The position numbers and the translations under genes are program-made. Shown one piece after another: positions 25,983-37,334 of a stretch of 64,000 nt of DNA. Where the stretch lies: positions 131,023,282 through 131,087,281 of the forward strand of contig CP136062.1 of the NCBI GenBank assembly GCA_032622095.1. Direction: 5' to 3'. The notes beneath the pieces were generated by a model. That model was given only the letters and a program-made list of their open reading frames with translations, did not search any database and was not told the DNA's origin. The number at the start of each line of letters is the position of its first letter. Position 1 is the first letter of the stretch. The DNA is from Siphonodentalium dalli. Its lineage: Eukaryota; Mollusca; Scaphopoda; Gadilida; Siphonodentaliidae.

Positions 25983-26096
25983 ATCTACTTCTTTTAAAGT
26001 GATTATGAAAAGTTCTGACTGTTGTGGTCTCCAGAGTCCCAGTCTAATCAGTCTTTGCAGTCTGGTGAGCGACCCCACAGTCATTGACTGTCTTGT
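25983..26096 (+). repeat. Fixed-right-end dispersed repeat, truncated copy 3
   Basis: Begins at ATCTACTTCTTTTAAAGTG, corresponding to base ~11854 of copy 1, and ends at the same GTCATTGACTGTCTTGT. It directly follows copy D and TTAGATTTAACTCTTTAG. Confidence 0.7.
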
Positions 26097-26629
26097 ATTG
26101 TTAGATATTTCGTACCTTGTGGAATATAAACTTCAATGAAATTTAAATTTAAGTTATAAAGATGGCAGAAACATGCAATAAAAATAAATTATTATTGTTG
26201 TCATTACAAAATCCAAAATAGCGGACAAAATGGTGTCCAGAAGTGGTCAAATTGAAAAAATTTAAATAGATTTAAAACACAATTTCGAAGAAAAATAAAT
26301 TATTATTGTAATGCCCAGAAGGGAATTGAACTCACCAGTGTACTGAATACTGAATACCAATAATATGGCAGATATGAACCATTAATGCCCATTTTAGCAG
26401 AAACGAGGGCGTCAATATCGAAAATAGGGACAAAATGGCGACCGGCAGCAGTAAAATTGGGCAAGTTTGGCTAAAGTTCACCAGACTGTCTCCATGGCAT
26501 CGAAAATAAAAAAAATCTATATTTTCATTGATTTAAATTGTAACCAAATCATCTCATATCGAATATAATGTATAGCCAATAGTCCTATATGCCATGAGAT
26601 GAGTGTCAAAAGCCACCAATCTTGTATCC
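26097..26629. other. No gene recognised
   Basis: Two weakly related stretches contain AAAATAAATTATTATTGT (about 26182 and 26293). Otherwise it is unremarkable AT-rich sequence. Confidence 0.45.
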
Positions 26630-27217
26630 AAACATATGCAATGAGTGTCCAAAACCACTTAACGAGTGTCCCAAGTCATCTAAGGATCTTAAGACCACAC
26701 GTCGGGGGTCTCAAACCACCATCTTAATTAATATAGTATACCAAACCAACCCAGTCCATAGAACGGGCATCCCCAAGTTGCCAACCAGTGTCCCGAACCA
26801 CCAATACGCATCCCAATCGACAAAACTAGTGTCGCAAACCATCCAAATGGTGTCCAAACACGCCCTAATGAGTAATCCAAACCATCCAACGATTGACAAC
26901 ATATCTCATCCAGAGAATGTCCCAAATCATGCACGTGGTGTCCCAAACCTCACAACAAGCATCTCAAACCACCAATTGAGAACACCACACCATCCCATGT
27001 GTGTCCAATAAAAATCAATCAATGAGTGTTCATACCCATCCAATGGCCGTCCCATGCAACATGACGATTGCCTCAAACCACCAGGACCAAGAGTGTCTAA
27101 AAACATCCGCCTGGTGTCTGATACCACCCCATGCAGAATGTCCCAAACCATCGAATGATTGTCCCAACTATTATACAAAACCATCCATCGAATATCTCAA
27201 ACAACACAGCGAGTGTC
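26630..27217 (+). repeat. 21-bp satellite, left block (CCAAACCATCCAATGAGTGTC sense)
   Basis: Degenerate units of about 21 bases built on GTGTCCCAAACCATCCAA. As 21 is a multiple of three, one plus-strand frame stays open for stretches (129 residues at 26622-27011) and reads as diverged heptads such as ECPKPLN, ECPKSSK, VPNHQYA, VSQTIQM. The heptad text is explained by the DNA repeat; no start context, domain or composition argues for a real protein. Confidence 0.75.
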
Positions 27218-28795
27218 TCTTGGTTTGTAAACCCATTGGATGGTTTGGACCACTCATTTGATGGCTGTAGCTTCTTGACAATCCTGTGCCATATAGGGCG
27301 CATCGCATATATAAGAAAATGCATTGGCCTAACAATACTTACATTGGCCATGTGCGCCACGGAATTGTCATAACATACGCAAGACTCCCTATGGGAGAAT
27401 GCATGGCACATGATCGATAAGGCTGTATCAGCACATCACCCACCACGAAAGGGTTAAATACTCGATGGAGGGTTTTGTACACTTGTTTGGGTGTATTGAG
27501 ATGCAAGTTAGTAGATGGTTTGTGACACCATTTGGATGGATTGGGAACTCGCTGGGTGGTTTGTGATACTAGTTTTATGGTTTGGGTCACTCGCTGGGTG
27601 GTTTGTGACACCCATTGCATGGTTTGAGGCACCAGTTGTGTGGTTTTTGGACACTCGACGTGGATATGGGACACACGTGTGATTGAATGGGACAGCAATT
27701 TGTCGATTTGTTCACTGATTGGGCAATTGAATGGATTGAGACGACTTTTGGTGACTTGAGACACCTGTTATTATATGACATAGTACTCTCCCCGGATGAC
27801 GTGGGACTCTAGTTGTGAGGTATTAGGTGCACATATTTTCCATTCGAACACTCGCTGGATGGTTTGGGACACTCATTGTGTGGTTTGTGTCTATCATTGG
27901 ATGGATTGACCCACTCGTATGATTTGGAGCACTCGTTCGATGGTTAGGGACGCTCATTTTGGTAGTTTGGAACACCAGTTGCATTGTTTGGGGCACTACC
28001 ATGCACTGTGGTTTGGAACAATCGTTACAGGGTTGCGACACTGATCGGGTGAATTGATACACTCATTGGATGGCTTGTGATGCTCATTGTGTGGGTTAGG
28101 ACACCAGATGCATGCTTTGTGGGATATCTGTGTGGGTCGGGAATCAGGTGCATATGGTATGGGTCACTACTTAATTGTTTGTGCCACCCATTGGAAAGTT
28201 TGAGACACCAATTGGGTAGTTTTGGACACTAGATGTGCATATGGGACACACGAATGGTGGAATGAGACACCCATTTCTCGACTGGTTCACTGATTGGGCC
28301 GTTGAATGGATTGAGACGAAAGTTTGTGGTTTGAGGCACCTGTTGTATGACACAGGATTCTACTCGGGTGGCCTGGGACACTAGTTTTGGTGCATATTGG
28401 ACACTCTTTTCCTTTCAAACACTCGCTAGATTGTTTGGGACACTCATTTGGTGGTTTGGGGCACTCATTGGATGGATTAACCCACTCGTATGATTCGGAT
28501 CACTCGTTGGATGGTTAAGGGCACTCATTTTGGTAGTTTGGGACAAAACCTGTGTAGTTTGGAACGTACTTGGTGGTTTGGGAAACTCGTTGGGTGGATT
28601 ATTTATCATGCTTCACTCGGGACAATATTTGAATTTGGAGCACCAGAAGTATGGATTGGGATACTCATAGATTGGTTTTGGATACTAGGTGGTGACTCAG
28701 TATATTGTTTGGTACACTCGTTAGGTGGTTTGGGACAATCATTTTATGTATTCTGAAACTAGTTGGTGGCTTTGGAAACTTGTATGATGGCATAC
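27218..28795 (-). repeat. 21-bp satellite, right block in opposite orientation, with a higher-order repeat
   Basis: From about 27218 the consensus is the reverse complement of the left block (GGTTTGGGACACTCGTTGG). The open frame is now on the minus strand (141 residues at 27339-27764, heptads like VSQTTQR, VPQTMQW). Within the block 27590-28062 and 28171-28610 resemble each other at a spacing of about 570 bp, a higher-order repeat. A degenerate hairpin element interrupts at about 27290-27457 (GCATATATAAGAAAATGCAT; right end AAAGGGTTAA). Confidence 0.75.
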
Positions 28796-29534
28796 TTATT
28801 GGCTTTATATTTATTCGATATTTGAAGATTTAGTTTAAAAAGTTAAAAAGTTAGAAATTAAAAAAGCACTTCAATTGTTGACTTCCGATTGCCATTTTGG
28901 TCGTCATTTTTGAAAACTCGGGTCATGACTTATTATTATCGGATTAGGATTGAACATCATGTATGGTGGCGCAACTGGCACCTATGGTGAAAGTTACCCT
29001 AAAATGCTCTTTTTGTTACTTCCGGTTGCCATTTTGTCATTTTCAAATTATGCATGAAATGACAGGCATATGCCATGGAATCAAGAAGAATGGGTTTTTG
29101 TTGTAAATGTATGTAGTGTGTGGGTATAGTATACTCCCGGAAATGGCCGCCATATTACCCGGTACATACACTCACCTTTTAACGTCGAAAGCAGACATCC
29201 TTACAATAAAAAAAAAATGAATGAAGTTTAATCCGGGGAGGGTGCACGTTTGACCGATCTGGTTACCGGACTAAAATTTCAATTTTCATTTTCTTATATG
29301 TTTTTCTGCATTTTTTTTACCCCAAAATAACGATTTTTCCTCCCTGAAACGCGCGGAAATTTAGGCTGTTTGGTCATATTTAGCAGATAGGGAACGTTTG
29401 TGCCTTTGTGGTCAATAGATTTGTATATCTACAGAATTGACACTAAAAACAGCTCATTATAAATTTATTCCGGGTTCACCTTAAAATTGTGCTTTGTATT
29501 CGACAGAATATGCAAATAAAAGTCCATTTTCGGA
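28796..29534. other. No gene recognised
   Basis: Ordinary AT-rich sequence; contains CTTCCGATTGCCATTTTGG and CTTCCGGTTGCCATTTTGTC about 140 bases apart, hinting at a small duplication. Confidence 0.45.
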
Positions 29535-29995
29535 TTTTTTGCGGTACATTCAAAAACCCCTTCTGAAATGAAAACCCCAGGGAATTTCGTTTCAGAAATT
29601 GTGTATCGTCGATCAGTGATGATTAGAGCACTATTAATAAAAAAAATCAGCTTTGTACTCGAAAGTGCAAATAGAAGTCATTTTTAGGGGGGTTTGGGGT
29701 ACTATCAGAAACCCATTTCTGAAACGAAAACGCCAAAACGCCAGGAAATTTCGTTTCAGAAATTGTGTATTATTGGTCAGTGATTGCTGGAGCACTATTA
29801 ATACAAAAATCAGCTTTGTACTCAAAAGTGCAAATATAATTCATTTTTGGGGTTTTTGTGGGGTCTCTGGCCCCTAAACGCCAGGAATGCGGAACTTAAG
29901 AAATCGGATTTCTTTAAACGTTCCTGGGGTGTAACAAATCTGGGTCATTAAACCTTTCGTACGCGATTGTGCAAATAGAATCCAGCAGGCTCTCG
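29535..29995 (-). repeat. ~135-bp-unit dispersed repeat, inverted copy
   Basis: Three units in reverse orientation to 17935-18304: ATTTCGTTTCAGAAATTGTG, AATCAGCTTTGTACTC(A/G)AAAG, GTGCAAATAGAAGTCATTTTT. The right boundary CGATTGTGCAAATAGAATCC matches 17940-17965 inverted. Confidence 0.7.
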
Positions 29996-30976
29996 GACTA
30001 ATAGATGCGAGCTATCTGTTTTTTTAAAAACTGCACAGACATAACTCCTTCGCTATATATAATAGGCAGAATTCGCGACTACGCATAATTATCGATAGTG
30101 GTCAAAACTTGTACAAACATAACCCTGCCACATAAACTCGTTCTCATCGACCCAGTCACATTTTGCTCCTCTACTGTGTCTAATCTAGTCATATGAATTA
30201 CAAAGTTATACCAGTTTGTTTGAAATTAGAGTACGATATCGAATAGAGTGACACGGACATAATAGTACAATCGCGGCAATGAAATGGCTGTCAAAATGGC
30301 CACAACGCCATGCCACGACGAAAGCAACATTCGGTTTAACCACATATAGGAGTGAAAATATGTATTGGTAACATACAAATCTGTTATTAAATATCATTAA
30401 AGGTACACATATCATTAAAACGGATCCGTCTGGAGGATTTATTGGTCACTGTAACGCAAGCCAACCTCAGTGATTTACGTCTTTGAAAGTTCGGGTTTTC
30501 TGCTTACAGCGGACCAGTAATGTTTCGCCACACAGTCCGTAGTAGTTTCATTCGTCATGATGATTAATTGTTGAATGTAACGCAGAAACTGTAGTGTATA
30601 CCCTTGATGTATAAATAGTAGTTAGATTTCCGGAATGTTCAACACTCTCCATGATAATATACCATACACGTGTGTTGCAATGCTTATTATATTCTAAAGA
30701 AACTCACATCTCTTCAACAAATTAGCACTCCATCTATCCGGATCAAAGAGACGTACAGTTTATGTGAGACTAATTTTTGCGCCGCTACCAAACCGGTTTT
30801 GCTTAGTTGACAATTTTGTTCAAATTACTTCAGTCGGCACTTTACAACTGGAGTATGATACCATGCAATGTGCGATATCAGATTTCAGTATCTTGTTGTT
30901 TGAAAATTATCTTACCAATGCTATGCCCACGTGCGTGTGATAAATAACAGGTGATCAGCGTTTAAAACTGTTATTA
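29996..30976. other. No gene recognised
   Basis: Lower repeat content than neighbouring regions and no visible copy of the window's families. This could be single-copy intergenic or intronic DNA. ORF 30206-30415 minus has no features. Confidence 0.45.
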
Positions 30977-31330
30977 ATGGTTTTGTCTGCAGCAGATATG
31001 CATTTATCGCGCTTTTACACAATGTACCCAACGACCACAGCGCCGTATCACACAATAACACACACCCACTACGTTCATTTCTTAAATAAATGCAGTCTCG
31101 ATAGCAGTACCCGAATCTATGTCGTTTACTGTAACGATGACATGTCGTACATTTTGGGTTTGGTGAAAATTAAGGTAGATATGATGATATTCGTTAGAGA
31201 TATATGTTTCGCGAAAGATACCAACGACGCCCTGGTCATAAACGAGGTACATGGATTCTACCGATACATGCAGAAAGAACTCTGGTGTCTTCATGACGAA
31301 TTATTCGGTGAGACAAATGAGGTAGTCTGA
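30977..31330 (+). CDS. Unrecognised 117-codon ORF
   Basis: An uninterrupted ORF in one of the few stretches not covered by repeats. It opens MVLSAADMHLSRFYTMYP and ends LHDELFGETNEVV. There is no signal peptide, transmembrane segment or motif that I recognise; the middle is hydrophobic with acidic residues and the last third is mildly amphipathic. It would be either a single small gene or part of an exon, or a chance ORF: 354 bases open in 64 kb of such sequence is not exceptional. Confidence 0.2.
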   Translation: MVLSAADMHLSRFYTMYPTTTAPYHTITHTHYVHFLNKCSLDSSTRIYVVYCNDDMSYILGLVKIKVDMMIFVRDICFAKDTNDALVINEVHGFYRYMQKELWCLHDELFGETNEVV

Positions 31331-31844
31331 TAGAGGGGTGGGGCGGTTACAATAAATTTTATAAAAACAAATATAACTGAATTTCTTCATAAAAAGTACT
31401 GTATTTGATTAGGGGCAGAATATACCATGAATATGAAAAAATAGTAGATTGCTACCCAAGTAAGGGACTCTGGGATGTTAATACGACAGTTACGGTCGCT
31501 ATACGCGCGACCCCTACAAAAGTTAATTAAGTGGTTCCAGTTTGGTTAGTGTAAACATATTTTTATTTCCAAACCAAATAATTGACATAATACACAGATG
31601 ACATAAATATACAACATATAAGAGTTAATTTTGGAAATGAGGATCAGACAACAAGCCCGATGGCTTATATGAAGTCTTCTCCTCTTTGGCGACATGTCCC
31701 TTCCTCAATAAGTGAGGAAGGGGTATCGAACTATCGATCAAACGGGAAGGGAATGAAATAATGGTTTAGGAGGAGTAGAGATATATAACTACATTTGAGT
31801 TAGGGATGGAAAAAGGAAGAATATAGTGTTAGGAATAGCATGAT

Positions 31845-31846
<2 letters not shown>
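31331..31846. other. No gene recognised
   Basis: Unremarkable sequence leading into the AG microsatellite; purine-rich near its right end. Confidence 0.4.

Positions 31847-31920
<74 letters not shown>
31847..31920 (+). repeat. (AG)37 microsatellite
   Basis: 74 uninterrupted bases of AG. The flanks stay purine-rich (CAAGAGGGTGAGAGAGCAGAAG). The (S-L)n ORF on the minus strand is an artefact of this tract. Confidence 0.98.
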
Positions 31921-31921
<1 letters not shown>

Positions 31922-32449
31922 AAGAGGGTGAGAGAGCAGAAGACATGGGGGACAGATGAATCGTGAAATGATGACAGTGGTGGGGAATAATTGAGTTGTT
32001 GCGTGGTTACAATTATGCTCGTCTATAGTAAGTTGCATGCGCCAGAAGCCATGGGAGGGGGTCAATCACGTTGGCTGTTAACTGGTTCCATTCGTCGAAC
32101 AGTAATTAATTGAACAGACACACACGGCTACGAGTGTTCATAATCAAAGTATGTCGTGGAATATCTATATTTCGTGAGAACAAGTACGTATTCAGCAGCA
32201 CTAACCCGAAACAGGACAATTCCCATTTCAAGGGTGTTCACTGTGAACCAGTTTGGTTCATTCAATGTTGATGAAGGTGAATGGACGTGAGATGGGATTT
32301 CTCGTGTTCATACATGTATATTACACATTTAAAATATATTATGAACCAGTTATAGTGATATAAATTCCGACGTGTGCGAATTTACAATGTCTTTAAGCAG
32401 AACATCTATGGAGGGTTATTAGGGTCACAATCCTAACTTCACATTTTTA

Positions 32450-32700
32450 CTCTAACTCAATACTTTAATTCTTACTTAAAATTTTAATTCTAACTTAACA
32501 TTTTAATTCTTATATTTTAATTCTAACTTTACATTTTAATTCTAACTTAACATTTTAACTCTTATATTTTAATTCTATTTACATTCTATTTACATTCTAT
32601 TTACATTCTATTTACATTCTGTTTACATTCTATTTACATTCTATTTACATTCTAACTTAACATTTTAATTCTTATATTTTAATTCTAACTTAATAGTTTT
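32450..32700 (+). repeat. Low-complexity tandem repeat TTTAATTCTAACTTAACA / TTTACATTCTA
   Basis: Irregular repeats of ATTTTAATTCTAACTTAAC flank a cleaner block at about 32570-32650 of 11-bp units (TTTACATTCTA), seven or so copies with one G variant. Confidence 0.85.
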
Positions 32701-32929
32701 ATTTTAATATTTGAAATCTACTACAAAAAGGTCTAATGTTGGAATTAAAATATTATATTTAAAAAGTTGAAATTGAAATTAGCATAAAACTGATCTCAGA
32801 ATTGAAAGGCAAAAATTAAAACAGACATAAAATGGATTCTAGAAGTTGTAATTGTGACCGTAATAACACGCCTGCACTTCTGTAACAATTATAACGAAAG
32901 GGGTCGCTGCGATCGGACGGAGGAACATG

Positions 32930-33190
32930 ACAAAAAGCGAGATGGGATGGAATATGGAATAGAACGACAATCTGCGGAACAGAATTTCAAATTGCGTGTA
33001 ACGTAACGGCCGATATCTCGAGGAATACAGCACGTAGAGGGCTCCTTTTTGTGACTAACGAAAGGCCCACATTCGCACTATCCACACATATTAACCCCGC
33101 CACTGACCGGACAGCAGAAGTTGCATTATTTGGTCGACAACTGACCTAACATGAAATTGTCGAAATCAAGGCCGTGGGACAGCTGTTTAT
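32930..33190 (+). repeat. Dispersed repeat with CGGCCGATATCTCGAGGAAT
   Basis: GATGGGATGGAATATGGAAT, CAATCTGCGGAACAGAATTT and CGGCCGATATCTCGAGGAAT recur at 58860-58945. The stretch from that motif to TCGAAATCAAGGCCGTGG recurs inverted at 59155-59340. Non-coding. Confidence 0.7.
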
Positions 33191-33344
33191 TTACGATTTT
33201 CATTTGATCCACATCAGTCTGTATAGTTTAGATATTGCCTCTGAGGTGGACCTCATTGCACAATTGACCACTGCTGCAGCTGTAGCAGGTAGGGTTGCAT
33301 GCATCTTGCGCAGCTTGTTTAATTTGACCACTTAATGCGCATAA

Positions 33345-33915
33345 GATTGTCCACTTATAAATGGACAATCGGTACCTAAAATGGTCATTAATAAATGGAC
33401 AATCCGACCACGCGTGGCACGCGAGCTTGCGATTGTCCACTAAATCACGACATATATCGATAATCATGCATGTTAGCTTCATATTAAATATGAAGGGTAA
33501 TAACTCTATAAAGAATGTACTTTTACTAAATGACGGAGATTTGTATAAGAAATTTGCAACACCACAACAGATCAACTTTTGTGAAATATAAGTCAAATTC
33601 TTCCCTTGGGTGGGTGGGTTTGATGGAGGTTTGGGGTACGCTCTTTAAAAACACTTCTTCGAATATTTCCGTTATTTCGTCAAAAACTCTTCTTCAAATA
33701 TCTCCGTTATTTCGTCAAAAACTCTTCTTCTCATACAAATCACCGTTATTTAGCAAATTAACATTATTTATAGAGTTATTGCCCTTCATGCAGGATTAAC
33801 AAAACATGTCTTCATTTAGTGGACAATCCCAAGCTCGCGTGCCACGCGTGGTTGGATTGTCCATTTATTAATGACCATTTTTGGTACCGATTGTCCTTTT
33901 ATAAGTGGACAATCC
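33345..33915. mobile_element. Foldback element, arms ~200 bp
   Basis: GATTGTCCACTTATAAATGG at 33346 pairs with CTTTTATAAGTGGACAATCC ending 33915. The arms continue with GGTACC, ATGGTCATTAATAAATGGAC, GCCACGCGTGG-type centres, and AGGGTAATAACTCTATAAA against TTTATAGAGTTATTGCCCT. The interior (about 33540-33720) holds GTTATTTCGTCAAAAACTCTTCTTC twice. Each arm also contains its own small stem between TTGTCCACTTATAAA and TTTAT(A/T)AATGGACAAT. No protein is encoded. Confidence 0.7.
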
Positions 33916-34584
33916 TTGAAGAATTGCCTGAATTTGACCAGGTATGTTTGAATTACCTTTGTCAATTTATCTTCAACTTTTGGAAGCATTTTCTCATGAC
34001 ATTGTTCCACGAAGACGTCAGAATTTATGGCTGAAGTATCAACTGTTTCGACTAGCCGGCTAGTGATGGTGATTTTTGGGTTGATTCTATGGTTGTTTTG
34101 TCATCTAACAATGGATGCACAATATATTGAATTGACTATAGTAATTACTGTCACCCCACATTAATTGTCACGCCGTGTTTGTTTTAGCAATTTGATGATG
34201 AATTATTCTCTCGAAATCGTATGAATATTGTGAATTCTAGAGAGCTATTTACAACGGAGAATATAGATTTTGATAGTGCACATCCAGTGCAATGGGGAAA
34301 ACGTTCACCGGCCATAATGATGGTTATTTGTTTGACGCTGTTTGTATGGATGCAACCGCTGTCTGCGGGTACGGGGTTTTCCCTGGTACTTAAGGTTTGG
34401 TCGCTATCATATTCAGTATCAGTGAGATAACTTCGACCGGAAAGGTCCCCAACGGAGCCTCTGTGTCTCGGGCGAGCGCTGTTCAAATGGTGATGTGTCA
34501 AATACTGATTTCCTGTTCATAGTGTTTAATTCAGAGCTATCTATATACTGGCGGGGTAATCGACTTGGGGGACTGTGGCCGATG
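33916..34584. other. No gene recognised
   Basis: No repeats or convincing ORF seen; the 105- and 116-residue minus-strand ORFs (34184-34501, 34419-34769) are opposite the LINE start or lack features. Confidence 0.4.
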
Positions 34585-35690
34585 CTTGCTTTACGTTTAC
34601 CATGGGCGATGATGAATTGGAAATCGTGAAAGAGTTTCGGTATTTGGGCATTGACTTCTTCTTTAATGGTAGATTTTGCCGAGCGATTAAAAACACTCTC
34701 ACAAAGGCAACCAAAGCTATACATGTACGGACTACTGTCGAAGCCAAAACTTACCAGTCGATATATCACTCAAGTTATTTTCTTATATGGCTGTGAAGTA
34801 TTGCATGGGATTTGAAAATACGAAAGACATAGAAGTTGTCCATCTGAAATTATGTAAATTACTAACAGGCATGAAATCTAGTACGTCAAACTACCTGGTT
34901 TATGGTGAATTGGGGCGATGGCCCTTTGAACTCCAAATTAATAAGCGAATGTTCTCTTTCTGGTCCAAATTGGTTGCAAGTGACAATAGAGACAGACACC
35001 CCTCGAAAATGTATTCTTTACTATTAGCAATGGACGCTCGCGGAGAAACCCCAACAATAATAGAAATATATTAATCAATTTTATCGGTGACTGGATTCAG
35101 TCGAACCTGGGATACACAGATCCCATTGACAAAATCGATTACATCTTGTCTATATATCAGGCGCTAATTAAACAGTTCCATTTGGGCTGGAAAAACGATG
35201 TTGAGAAATCGACGCATGGTGAGCTATACATCAAATTGAAACATTTACCTCCCCTATCAGCATATTATAATTTGCCCTTTAATATTTATGTTAGCATACA
35301 TAAACTCAGTCGGCGTAAATATCTCCGTAATAATTATAATATTACATCAGATGAATTTATATGATATACTGAGTCGAAATTTATGTCGACTGACATAAAC
35401 TAAGAACTGCTAACCACAGATTGGCCATTGAGGTGAGCAAATGGAAAAAGAATAAAAAGAAAACACAATACAAGCCGACAGTGGATTATGCCTTGCTTGT
35501 AAACATGAACGCGGGGACGAATATCATTTTAGAATGAACTGCACTAATCTGCATGAGCTAAGAACCCGATACATACCTGAAATTATATGGAAAACTGGCT
35601 TCCGTCCATGAAGCATTTTATTATTTTCTCAATGGCACTAACGAGAATAAAATGAAGAAACTGTCAATTTACATCACAAAAGGGGCTTAA
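34585..35690 (+). mobile_element. LINE remnant A: RT C-terminal region and zinc finger, frameshifted
   Basis: Encodes in broken frames the region after the reverse-transcriptase core of a non-LTR retrotransposon. Landmarks: FRYLGIDFFFNGRF (about 34637), FLYGCEVLHG (34773), VVHLKLCKLLTG and YGELGRWPF (34835-34930), and a final zinc-knuckle-like CLACKHERGDEYHFRMNC near 35490-35545. This order matches remnant B immediately downstream (YTYLGI, ITIYGCEIWA, HLNFCKRALG, AALGRYPV, CRKCG...HFILKC). At least three frame breaks and stops show that it is dead. The catalytic domain is missing upstream, so it is 5'-truncated. Confidence 0.8.
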
Positions 35691-35842
35691 GATCAACGAA
35701 ATTAAATAACATCGTTTTTTTTTACTATACCTATACTTGATATTGATTGACATGTCCTTGCAAGTTTACACTGTCACCTATATACTTGCGTTCAGGTCGT
35801 GACTTCCGTCAATTTATATTTATTTGGTTTGCGGTTTAATAT

Positions 35843-36170
35843 ATGTGCACACAATATATTAAACAATATGGGGTGGGACCTAAACAATTATCAAATATTG
35901 GAGTAAGGCAGGGATTAACTGTGTCTCCCACACTATTTAATATTTTTATAGATGACATATCGGAATTTTTTTATCAGTCATGCTCGCCTGTGAATATTGG
36001 GAACACCGCCATCAATCATCTTCTTTTTGTCGATGACCTTATCTTATTATCTGACTCACAGGACGGCTTACAAAACTGCCTGAATAATTTACAAGTATAT
36101 GTAAATAACAACAACCTTGCAATTAATACTGAAAAAAGTAAATGCATGGTATTTCGAAAAAGAAAAATTT
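35843..36170 (+). pseudogene. LINE remnant B: reverse transcriptase core fragment
   Basis: The first part of the 122-codon ORF carries RT motifs in order: GVRQGLTVSPTLFNIFIDDI (residues 20-39, the RQG..SP.LF block) and LFVDDLILLS (61-70, the catalytic block, with FVDD in place of the usual F/Y-A-D-D). It continues NNNNLAINTEKSKCMVF, the block preceding the thumb. The frame is lost around 36165-36180 in an A-rich stretch, where the sense passes to the next frame. The N-terminal fingers and endonuclease are absent. Non-LTR type; clade uncertain (CR1/L2/I-like possible). Confidence 0.85.
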
Positions 36171-37334
36171 CCCTCGTTCAAGATTGGCAGTCTTCCCATT
36201 GCACTTGTTGATGAGTACACATATTTAGGCATTAGATTCTGTGCTAATGGGTCATTGAGAAAAGCACCAAATGAAGTAAGCAACAAGGGCATGAAGGCAC
36301 TCTATTCGCTTGTTAGGTCACTACAACAACACGATATATTCTCAATTAATTTGTGGATCAAACTGTATGATAAACTCATTAAACCCATTACAATATATGG
36401 TTGCGAAATATGGGCCTCTGATATCAACCTCAACAATATAGATACTGCGCCATGTGAATCGTCTCATCTCAATTTTTGCAAACGAGCACTTGGAGTAAAC
36501 AGGAAAGCATCAAATCACGCGGTACGTGCTGCGCTTGGTAGATACCCCGTTGTTTATGAAGCATTATCTCGTGCTACTAAATATGCGTTAAAAATATCGA
36601 CTGCAGAAAAACATTCCCTCGTTCATAAATCAGCCACAATGTCCGATGACCGCATAATCCCAAACAAGTGGTCCTTTAACTTTGACATTCCAAAACTCAC
36701 GGAAATTATTGATAAAACTGATCAGTATTTGAAGAAAATTCAACACACTATTTGTGATAGTTTCAAGGTTGACCATGTGTCGTGTTTCAGAAGAGATATA
36801 TATAACGATGAAAAACCATCAGGTAAGAACAAATTGAGGGTGTATAGAGAAATAATAAGTGATTACCGATTGGAGCCATATTTGGACATAGTAAAAAATA
36901 TCGAAGTAAGAAAGATCTTCAGCAAATTGCGGATTAGCAATCATACTCTAGAAATTGAAAAAGGGCGCCACAAACAACCGAAGATTCCTGTAGACAAGAG
37001 AATATGCAGAAAGTGTGGATTGGAAACGGAAACCGAGGAACATTTTATTTTAAAATGTCCTATTTACAAAAGAATTCGTCTCCGTTTCTTTGACGAAATA
37101 AATAAAGTACATCACACATACTGCGAAATGACAAAACAGAAACGTGCAATATCATCTGTAACATGGTCCGTCTCTTTTTCCACAAAAGGTCTGAAACACC
37201 AGATTTTCAACAACAAACATGAATTTTTTTCCATTTTAATTCTGATTACAATTGTGTATACTTATTGTATCATATATATATTTATTGTTATTTATGTTGT
37301 GACATCGGCCCCGTGTGGGTGTAATAGTCAATAA
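36117..37334 (+). pseudogene. LINE remnant B: 405-codon C-terminal part with zinc finger
   Basis: The longest ORF in the window. The true homologous reading begins about 36170, after the frame change, not at the ORF's ATG. Blocks: DEYTYLGIRFCANGS (start of thumb), KLIKPITIYGCEIWAS, SSHLNFCKRALGVNRKAS, AALGRYPVVYEALS, and a putative zinc finger C297-x2-C300-x8-H309-x4-C314, a pattern frequent near the C-terminus of LINE polyproteins. The last ~35 residues are very hydrophobic. The intact 400-codon frame suggests a fairly recent insertion despite the upstream frameshift. Confidence 0.85.

Noticed and set aside
26622-28609. Heptad-repeat protein gene(s) in the 21-bp satellite
   Set aside because: Stops recur, the coding strand flips with the DNA repeat, and heptads follow automatically from a 21-bp period. 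Kept as a finding about the satellite, not as genes.
31829-32065. Serine/leucine repeat ORF
   Set aside because: Direct translation of the (AG)n microsatellite.
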